NCBI GenBank assembly: GCA_002320035.1 | Contig: DCJL01000032.1 | Coordinates: forward strand, 1 to 64,000 | Direction of reading: 5' to 3' | Length of the DNA: 64,000 nt | DNA from: Clostridiales bacterium UBA1701 | GTDB taxonomy: Bacteria; Bacillota; Clostridia; Oscillospirales; Oscillospiraceae | Shown: in pieces, positions 58,328 through 64,000 of the stretch | Layout of the letters: each line of letters starts with the position of its first letter | Numbering within the stretch: the stretch's first letter is position 1 | Translations under genes and position numbers: made by a program | Notes under the pieces: model-generated | What the model saw: only the letters and a program-made list of their open reading frames with translations | What the model was told of the DNA's origin: nothing | Database searches by the model: none

Positions 58328-59245
58328 ATGAAGAGGATTACCGCACTGCTTATGGCGCTGGCCATGCTGTTCGCCCTGACCGCCTGCGGCCAGGCCGAAG
58401 CGCCTGCCGCTTCCGAGGCCCCTGCTGGCGCCTCCGCCGCTCCCGCGGAGGAGAGTGCCGCTGTTGCCAGCGGAGTTGAGGACGGCGTTCTGACCATTGC
58501 CATGGAGTGTGCCTATGCTCCCTACAACTGGACCCAGAGCGATGACGCCAACGGCGCCGTTCCGATCTCCAATGTGCCCGGCTCTTATGCCAACGGCTAC
58601 GACGTGATGATTGCCAAGAGGATCTGTGAGGCCAATGGCTGGGAGTTGGAAATAGTCCAGTCCGACTGGGACTCCCTTGTCCCCGGCGTACAGACCGGTA
58701 CCTTTGACGCGGTTATTGCCGGCCAGTCCATGACTGCCGAGCGCGCCGAGCAGGTTGATTTTGCCGGCCCTTACTTCTATGCAACCATTGTCTGCCTTAC
58801 CAAGGCTGACAGCCCCTACGCCAGCGCTGCCGGAATCGCCGACCTTGCCGGGGCCAGCTGCACTGCTCAGATCGCCACCATCTGGTACGACCAGTGTCTG
58901 CCCCAGATTGAGGGCGCCGATGTTCATACCGCCGCGGAGACCGCTCCCGCGATGCTGATGGCTCTTGAAACCGACATGGTCGACTTTGTCTGCACCGATA
59001 TGCCCACCGCTCAGGGCGCGGTGGCCGCCTACCCCGACATGGTCATCCTTGATTTCTCCGGTACGGAAGGTGACTTCCAGTTTTCCGATAAGGTCCGGGC
59101 TGAGAATGTGAACATTGGGGTTTCCCTCATGAAGGGCAACACCGTTCTCAAGGAGCTGATAGACAGCGTTCTCTCCGCCATGACTGCTGACGACTTCAAC
59201 AGCCTCATGGCCGAGGCCATTGCTGTACAGCCTCTCAGTGAGTAA
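58328..59245 (+). CDS. Amino acid ABC transporter substrate-binding lipoprotein (probably lysine)
   Basis: A protein of 305 residues. A lipoprotein signal with LTAC (Cys about 20) and an Ala/Pro/Glu linker precede a type II periplasmic-binding fold: TIAMECAYAPYNWTQ, YDVMIAKRICEANG, GQSMTAERAEQVDFAGPYF. It is of the family binding polar amino acids such as Lys/Arg/His/Gln. Lysine is assigned because the transcript carries a lysine riboswitch. AAAGGAA precedes the ATG. Permease and ATPase genes follow. Confidence 0.9.
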   Translation: MKRITALLMALAMLFALTACGQAEAPAASEAPAGASAAPAEESAAVASGVEDGVLTIAMECAYAPYNWTQSDDANGAVPISNVPGSYANGYDVMIAKRICEANGWELEIVQSDWDSLVPGVQTGTFDAVIAGQSMTAERAEQVDFAGPYFYATIVCLTKADSPYASAAGIADLAGASCTAQIATIWYDQCLPQIEGADVHTAAETAPAMLMALETDMVDFVCTDMPTAQGAVAAYPDMVILDFSGTEGDFQFSDKVRAENVNIGVSLMKGNTVLKELIDSVLSAMTADDFNSLMAEAIAVQPLSE

Positions 59246-59322
59246 AAAAGAGAAAAAACTTCCGGGGCGAGAGGAAATGAACTCCTCTCGCCCTGAATTC
59301 AGGCACGAAAGGGAGCATCCCA

Positions 59323-60204
59323 ATGGATAAATTTACACAGTTGGCTGCGGATATCGGCAAACTCTGGAGCAAGTATGGCGTTTCTTATTTGAATGGAATA
59401 GAGGCAACGCTGATTCTGGCCCTGGTGGGCACTGTTATCGGCTGTCTTATCGGCTTTGTGTGCGGCGTTTTGAACACAATCCCCTGTGCCAAGACAGATT
59501 CCCCTGTGAAGCGCTTTTTCCTGGGGTTTATCCGGGCCCTGGTGCGGATTTATGTGGAGGTGTTCCGGGGAACGCCCATGGTGCTTCAGGCGGTTTTTTT
59601 GTATTACGGCCTGCCCTATTTCACTTCAAACGCGGTGAAGTTTGAGAGCGTCTGGGCCGCAGCTATCCTGGTCGTCTCCATTAACACCGGCGCTTACATG
59701 GCGGAGTCCGTCCGCGGCGGTATTATCTCCATCGACCCGGGCCAGACCGAGGGGGCGAAAGCCATCGGCATGACCCATGTGCAGACCATGCTGAACGTTA
59801 TTCTGCCCCAGGCCCTGCGCAATATCATGCCCCAGATCGGCAACAACTTTATTATAAATGTAAAAGACACCTCCGTGATGTTTATTATTGGCTTTCCTGA
59901 CTTCTTTGCTGCCCACAGAGCTGCTGTCGGCGCCAGCTATCTGTATTTCCCATCGGCAACCGTGGAGATGGCGGGATACCTGACCATGACTCTTGTTGCC
60001 TCGGTTTTGCTGCGCTGGGCTGAAAAAAGGCTGGATGGGGACAGCAGCTATGAGCTTGTCCAGACAGACCCCCTGGTTATGACTGCAGGAACCTATAATC
60101 ACCCGGACAGGGGTACACCCTTTGATGAGCACAGCAGGGAATACCGGGAAAACCTGAAGCAGTCCATGAAGAACCGGAACTTCCGTTCAAGAGGAGAGCG
60201 CTGA
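59323..60204 (+). CDS. Polar amino acid ABC transporter permease
   Basis: A membrane permease of 293 residues of the HisM/GlnP type. Five or so helices are seen, with [20 protein letters not shown] at the start, [15 protein letters not shown], and the EAA-like loop [20 protein letters not shown], followed by [18 protein letters not shown]. It works as a homodimer with the ATPase encoded two bases downstream. A long charged C-terminal tail of about 55 residues is unusual. Confidence 0.92.
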   Translation: MDKFTQLAADIGKLWSKYGVSYLNGIEATLILALVGTVIGCLIGFVCGVLNTIPCAKTDSPVKRFFLGFIRALVRIYVEVFRGTPMVLQAVFLYYGLPYFTSNAVKFESVWAAAILVVSINTGAYMAESVRGGIISIDPGQTEGAKAIGMTHVQTMLNVILPQALRNIMPQIGNNFIINVKDTSVMFIIGFPDFFAAHRAAVGASYLYFPSATVEMAGYLTMTLVASVLLRWAEKRLDGDSSYELVQTDPLVMTAGTYNHPDRGTPFDEHSREYRENLKQSMKNRNFRSRGER

Positions 60205-60205
60205 A

Positions 60206-60946
60206 ATGGGAGAATTGATTTTACAGGTCAGACATCTTTCAAAGGCATTCGGCAGCAATCAGGTGCTGCGTGATATTGACTTTTCCGTGGAAAAAGGGGA
60301 TGTTATCAGCATTATCGGCGCCTCCGGCTCCGGCAAGTCGACTCTTTTGAGATGCATCAACCTGCTTGAGACCCCCACTTCCGGGGAAATACGCTACCGG
60401 GGACAAAATGTAATGGGCAGGGATGTCAGGCCGGCTGAATATCGCTCCCATGTTGGCATGGTGTTCCAGTCTTTTAACTTGTTCAACAACATGACGGTTC
60501 TGGAAAACTGCGTTGTCGGCCAGGTAAAGGTCCTCAGGAAGAGCCGGGAAGAAGCGAGGACGCATGCCATGAAGTATCTGGAAAAGGTTGGCATGGCTCC
60601 TTACATAAACGCCAAGCCCCGCCAGATTTCCGGCGGGCAGAAGCAGCGCGTGGCCATCGCCAGGGCCATGGCCATGGACCCGGAAATCCTTCTCTTTGAT
60701 GAGCCGACCTCCGCACTTGACCCGGAAATGGTTGGGGAGGTGCTGGGCGTAATGAAATCTCTGGCCGAAGAGGAGATGACCATGCTGGTAGTTACTCATG
60801 AGATGGCCTTCGCCAGGGACGTCAGCAGCCGCGTTGTTTATATGAATCAGGGCGTCATCTGCGAACAGGGCAGCCCGGAAGCGCTTTTCGGCGATCCCAA
60901 GCGCCAGGAGACAAAGGACTTCCTCTCCAGATTCAGAAATACATAA
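60206..60946 (+). CDS. Polar amino acid ABC transporter ATPase
   Basis: An ATP-binding subunit of 246 residues: Walker [11 protein letters not shown]-loop [10 protein letters not shown], signature [17 protein letters not shown], Walker [12 protein letters not shown] and H-loop VVTHEM. It drives the permease encoded just before. The ribosome site GGAGAG lies in the end of the permease gene. A strong terminator closes the operon. Confidence 0.95.
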   Translation: MGELILQVRHLSKAFGSNQVLRDIDFSVEKGDVISIIGASGSGKSTLLRCINLLETPTSGEIRYRGQNVMGRDVRPAEYRSHVGMVFQSFNLFNNMTVLENCVVGQVKVLRKSREEARTHAMKYLEKVGMAPYINAKPRQISGGQKQRVAIARAMAMDPEILLFDEPTSALDPEMVGEVLGVMKSLAEEEMTMLVVTHEMAFARDVSSRVVYMNQGVICEQGSPEALFGDPKRQETKDFLSRFRNT

Positions 60947-60957
60947 GAACAAATGAT

Positions 60958-60998
60958 GCGCCGCGCCTCCTGCATAAGCAGGAAGCGCGGCGCGTTAT
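60958..60998 (+). terminator. Terminator of the lysine ABC transporter operon
   Basis: GCGCCGCGC (60958-60966) pairs with GCGCGGCGC (60985-60993) with an inner CTCCTGC/GCAGGA extension, followed by GTTATAT. Confidence 0.75.
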
Positions 60999-61006
60999 AT
61001 AACATA

Positions 61007-61041
61007 AAACGACCCGGGAAGCCAGGCTTCCCGGGTCGTTT
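61007..61041 (-). terminator. Terminator of secG
   Basis: AAACGACCCGGGAAGCC (61007-61023) pairs perfectly with GGCTTCCCGGGTCGTTT (61025-61041). On the minus strand the stem follows the secG stop and ends in GTTTTATG. Confidence 0.85.
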
Positions 61042-61044
61042 CAA

Positions 61045-61281
61045 TTAAATAATATTTAGAGTAAGGGTCAGCACCACAAAGGCCAAAGCAAACCACTTGG
61101 TGGACTTGGCCAGTTTGGCGTCCATGGATTTGGCCTTGCCTTTGGACATAAAGGTATCGGCGCCGCCGGCGATGGCTCCGGAAAGACCCGCGCTCTTGCC
61201 GCTCTGCATAAGGACAATGACGGTAACGGCGAGACCCGCCAGAACCTGAAGTACAGTGAAAACAATAGTAAGTGCAGACAT
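61045..61281 (-). CDS. secG: Preprotein translocase subunit SecG
   Basis: A protein of 78 residues with two membrane helices (about 3-22 and 58-77) and the SecG signature VLMQSGKSAGLSGAIAGGAD, FMSKGKAKSMD between them. It assists the SecYE channel during protein export. It is monocistronic with its own promoter and terminator. Confidence 0.95.
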   Translation of the reverse strand: MSALTIVFTVLQVLAGLAVTVIVLMQSGKSAGLSGAIAGGADTFMSKGKAKSMDAKLAKSTKWFALAFVVLTLTLNII

Positions 61282-61325
61282 TTATTTCAATCCTTTCGAT
61301 TATATACAGCTTCGACAGCCTCAAA

Positions 61326-61354
61326 AGTATAACACAAGGCATATGGCAATTCAA
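61326..61354 (-). promoter_or_regulatory. Sigma-A type promoter of secG
   Basis: On the minus strand TTGAAT (61354-61349), a 17-bp spacer and TATACT (61331-61326), 45 bp before the start. Confidence 0.7.
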
Positions 61355-61503
61355 GTCCTTTTTTCATATATATAGAAAAAGCGTCAAAAAACCTGATTTA
61401 CTTTCTTTTTACAGAAACGCGATATAGAACATTACGTTCCGGAGGTATTCTAAAACCGTAATCGAAAAGATTAACATTTGTTTGCAAAGGAGACCCCAGT
61501 AAA

Positions 61504-62379
61504 ATGAAAAAGAAAATAATCAGCGTTGCTCTTACTGCTCTTATCGCAGTGTCCATGCTTGCCGGCTGCGGCAGCCAGCCTGCCCAGCAGAGCGCAGCCC
61601 CGGTTGAGACCGCCGCCGCCGAAACGCCGGCCGCTGTGGAAGCCATTTCCGGCTCCGTTGCCACCGACGGCTCCACTTCCATGGAGAAGGTCATTGGCGC
61701 TCTGGGCGAGGCTTTTGTTGAGGCCAACCCCGAGGTGAACTTCACCTACAATCCCACCGGCTCCGGCTCCGGTATCACCGCCGTGTCCGAAGGCCGCTGC
61801 GACATCGGCCTTTCCAGCCGCGCTTTGAAGGACGAGGAAACCTCTGCCGGCCTTGTGGGAACCACGCTGGCGCTGGACGGCATCGCCATCATTGTCAGCC
61901 CTGAGAACCCCGTAACCGAGCTGAGCCTTGAGGAGATTGCCAAAATCTACACCGGTGAGATTACCAATTGGAAGGATGTAGGCGGCAGCGACGGTGAGAT
62001 CGTCCTCATCGGCCGCGAAGCCGGCAGCGGCACCCGCGATGGCTTTGAGTCCATTACCGGCACCAAGGACAGCTGCCAGTACCGTCAGGAGCTGACCAGC
62101 ACCGGCGACGTAATTACTGCCGTTTCCCAGAACCCCAACGCCATCGGCTATGCCTCCCTGGCCTCTGTCAAGGACAGCGTCAAGGCCCTTGATGTTGACG
62201 GCGTCACTCCCAGCGAGGATACCGTCAAGGATGGCAGCTATGTTGTCCAGCGTCCCTTCGTTCTTGTTACCCGCGCGGACACCGAGCTCACCGGAGCGGC
62301 CAAGGCATTCTTCGACTACATCACCTCCGCTGATGCAGCGGGCATCATTGCCGAGGCCGGCGCAGTCGCCTTACACTAA
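61504..62379 (+). CDS. pstS: Phosphate ABC transporter substrate-binding lipoprotein PstS
   Basis: A protein of 291 residues. The lipoprotein signal MLAGC (Cys about 22) and an Ala/Pro linker lead into the PstS fold with VATDGSTSMEKVIGALG, NPTGSGSGITAVSEGRCDIG, and REAGSGTRDGFESI, which holds bound phosphate. AAAGGAG precedes the ATG. A hairpin separates it from pstC, as often seen when the binding protein is needed in excess. A TTAACATTTGTTTGCA stretch just before the ribosome site resembles half-sites of PhoP boxes, weakly. Confidence 0.94.
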   Translation: MKKKIISVALTALIAVSMLAGCGSQPAQQSAAPVETAAAETPAAVEAISGSVATDGSTSMEKVIGALGEAFVEANPEVNFTYNPTGSGSGITAVSEGRCDIGLSSRALKDEETSAGLVGTTLALDGIAIIVSPENPVTELSLEEIAKIYTGEITNWKDVGGSDGEIVLIGREAGSGTRDGFESITGTKDSCQYRQELTSTGDVITAVSQNPNAIGYASLASVKDSVKALDVDGVTPSEDTVKDGSYVVQRPFVLVTRADTELTGAAKAFFDYITSADAAGIIAEAGAVALH

Positions 62380-62393
62380 GAGAAAAGAGCGCG

Positions 62394-62422
62394 TACGGCA
62401 CTTTCGGACAGAAAGTGCCGTA
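62394..62422 (+). terminator. Stem between pstS and pstC (attenuator-like)
   Basis: TACGGCACTTTC (62394-62405) pairs perfectly with GAAAGTGCCGTA (62411-62422), followed by TTG only. It may protect the pstS message or partly stop transcription. Confidence 0.6.
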
Positions 62423-62438
62423 TTGCCATGTAAAGGAT

Positions 62439-63305
62439 ATGAAACATAAAAAATTCATGGAGAACATCGTCCACGGCGTTTTTCTCTTCCTGGGGCTGAT
62501 TACCGTGGCCTTCGTTCTTTTGATAACCGTATATTTGATCATCGCTGGGATGCCTGCAATTGGGGAGCTTGGGCTTTTTAATTTTCTTTTCGGCAAAAGC
62601 TGGGGCCCTACTTATGCCGTACCGGAATTCGGTATTCTCCCCTTTATCCTTTCCAGTGTTTACGGTACTGCCGGCGCCCTGCTCCTCGGCGTTCCGGTTG
62701 GCTTTTTCACCGCCGTATATCTGGCAAAGCTGGCCCCGCCTAAGGTAAAGGCGCTTGTGGGCGCGGCCGTCAGCCTGCTGGCGGGCATTCCTTCGGTGGT
62801 ATACGGCCTTGTGGGCATGCTTGTGCTGGTTCCAGCGATCAGGAGCATTTTCAATGTGCCGGATGGGGCGAGCCTGCTTGCGGCGATCATCGTTTTGTCG
62901 GTCATGGTCCTGCCCTCTATTATAAATGTCTCCATGACGGCGCTGGAGGCGGTGCCAAAGGAATATGAGGACGCCTCTCTGTCCCTGGGGGCAAGCCCCA
63001 TTGAAACTTACATGCGCGTCACCGTCCCTGCTGCAAAAAGCGGCATCGCGACTGCGGTTGTGCTGGGGGTTGGCCGCGCGCTGGGAGAGGCCATGGCGGT
63101 TATGATGGTTTCCGGAAATGCCCCCAATATGCCTTCGCTCTTTGAGAGCGTCCGTTTTCTTACCACCGCGGTTGCCAGCGAAATGTCCTATTCCAGCGGC
63201 CTGCACAGACAGGCGCTGTTCTCCATCGCGCTGGTGCTGTTTCTGTTTATCATGCTCATCAACGCCGCGCTTAACTTCATCCTAAAGCACCGGAAGGAGG
63301 GCTGA
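62439..63305 (+). CDS. pstC: Phosphate ABC transporter permease PstC
   Basis: A permease of 288 residues with six helices: GVFLFLGLITVAFVLLITVY, the PLLLG-like GALLLGVPVGFFTAVYLAKL, AGIPSVVYGLVGM and the EAA loop VPKEYEDASLSLGASPIETY. It pairs with PstA to form the phosphate channel. The ATG at 62439 is preceded by AAAGGAT at short spacing. A GTG at 62415 lies in the intergenic stem and is less likely. Confidence 0.93.
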   Translation: MKHKKFMENIVHGVFLFLGLITVAFVLLITVYLIIAGMPAIGELGLFNFLFGKSWGPTYAVPEFGILPFILSSVYGTAGALLLGVPVGFFTAVYLAKLAPPKVKALVGAAVSLLAGIPSVVYGLVGMLVLVPAIRSIFNVPDGASLLAAIIVLSVMVLPSIINVSMTALEAVPKEYEDASLSLGASPIETYMRVTVPAAKSGIATAVVLGVGRALGEAMAVMMVSGNAPNMPSLFESVRFLTTAVASEMSYSSGLHRQALFSIALVLFLFIMLINAALNFILKHRKEG

Positions 63306-63307
63306 TC

Positions 63308-64000
63308 ATGAAAAAAAACGGAATGTCTGCCCGACGCAGGGCTTATGAAATTCTGATGCGCGGGGCTATGTATCTTGCCATGGGCATTACCTGCGCGCTG
63401 GTGCTCTTTCTGATTTTCTATGTTCTGATCAAAGGCGGCGCCAACATCACATGGGAGCTTTTGAGTACAACGCCCAGCTATCTCTCCGGCCGCATCGGAA
63501 TTCTGCCGGACATACTGAACACCCTTTATATAATAGCCGCTACGCTTGTAATTGTCCTGCCTCTCGGCGTGGGGGCGGCAATTTATCTGACGGAGTATGC
63601 GGAAAACAAAAAAGTTGTAGGCATAATTGAATATGCCGCGGAGACACTTTCCGGTATCCCGTCAATTATATACGGGCTTGTGGGTATGTTGTTTTTCTGC
63701 CAGTTTTGGGGTATGAAAACTTCGCTTCTGGCAGGAGCGCTGACTCTGGTCATCATGAACCTGCCAACCATCATGAGAACCACGCAGGAGAGCCTCAAGT
63801 CCGTGCCCCAGAGCTACCGGGAGGGGGCGTTTGGTCTGGGAGCCGGAAAATGGAGGGTGATTCGCACAGTGGTTTTGCCCAGCAGCGTGGACGGAATCAT
63901 AACTGGCTGTATTCTGTCTCTGGGCAGAATTTTAGGGGAATCCGCGGCACTGCTGTTCACAGCCGGCTTTGCCCATGCCCTGAACGGCTTCTTCGATGGG
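63308..64000 (+). CDS. pstA: Phosphate ABC transporter permease PstA (partial, cut by right edge)
   Basis: The first 231 residues are seen, with no stop before the window ends. Helices start at about 20 (MYLAMGITCALVLFLIFYVL), and the conserved LPLGVGAAIYLTEYA, SGIPSIIYGLVGM and SVPQSYREGAFGLGAGKWRV segments identify PstA. AAGGAGG precedes the ATG. The start is two bases after the pstC stop. pstB and phoU are expected beyond the edge. Confidence 0.93.
   Translation, partial: MKKNGMSARRRAYEILMRGAMYLAMGITCALVLFLIFYVLIKGGANITWELLSTTPSYLSGRIGILPDILNTLYIIAATLVIVLPLGVGAAIYLTEYAENKKVVGIIEYAAETLSGIPSIIYGLVGMLFFCQFWGMKTSLLAGALTLVIMNLPTIMRTTQESLKSVPQSYREGAFGLGAGKWRVIRTVVLPSSVDGIITGCILSLGRILGESAALLFTAGFAHALNGFFDG

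Overview
The window reads as chromosomal DNA from an anaerobic Gram-positive bacterium of the Clostridia, most likely an Oscillospiraceae/Ruminococcaceae-type gut organism. This rests on GC-rich coding sequence with AGGAGG-type ribosome sites, a T-box leader, a lysine riboswitch, DUF4364, DUF4363, DUF421 and FliB-family genes, AsnA, a class I iron-sulphur fumarase in two subunits, and MltG, PrfC, NrdR and PcrA of Firmicutes type. The family-level assignment is an inference. No rRNA, CRISPR array, prophage or intact insertion sequence was seen. About 62 intact protein genes, three gene remnants, one tRNA and two recognisable riboswitches are described.

Layout. 0-6 kb: a short-chain dehydrogenase, an MBL hydrolase, a small export protein, a lipoprotein, an RlmD-type methyltransferase, a nested-hairpin intergenic element, an RluA-type pseudouridine synthase and PlsY. 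6-14 kb: a coiled-coil membrane protein with xxxLxxG heptads and a degraded copy of its tail, an M20 dipeptidase, and a response regulator/histidine kinase/HtrA protease run. 14-19 kb: a minus-strand run pcrA - EamA transporter - fumarase alpha - fumarase beta - broken malic enzyme, then a fragment of an S66 LD-carboxypeptidase. 19-30 kb: a GH25 lysozyme, a FliB-like protein, PrfC, a cyclodeaminase, glycerate kinase, Sir2, a TagA-type glycosyltransferase, thymidylate kinase, a tiny Cys/Asn/Gly peptide, MltG and a U32 protease. 30-38 kb: a T-box leader controlling a zinc-ribbon protein and alaS, followed by HIT, ComEC, HolA and an RNase M5-like gene. 38-46 kb: tRNA-Arg(CCT), a MacB-like ABC fusion, a hydroxyacid dehydrogenase, a divergent epimerase/TetR pair, nrdR, and DUF4363/DUF421. 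46-53 kb: a compact amino-sugar cluster (NagB-like, GlmM, GlmU-tail-like), a DUF2975/HTH pair, and a papain-like / TVP38 / glycosyltransferase-2 run.

53-55 kb is an A/T-rich island (PadR regulator, DUF2812 protein, small anchored protein) flanked by two similar hairpins and followed by unassignable, possibly decayed sequence. 55-64 kb: a Cys-rich conserved protein, DUF4364, asnA, a candidate structured RNA of unknown class, a lysine riboswitch with terminator ahead of a three-gene polar amino acid ABC transporter (therefore probably a lysine importer), secG, and the start of the phosphate transporter pstS-pstC-pstA, with pstA cut by the right edge.

The least explained items are the structured RNA at 57751-57904, the nested-hairpin element at 4581-4798, the A/T-rich PadR island, the amino-sugar cluster with an altered deaminase motif, and the Cys/Asn/Gly membrane peptide at 27727-27861. 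No clear multi-gene system of a wholly new kind was found.
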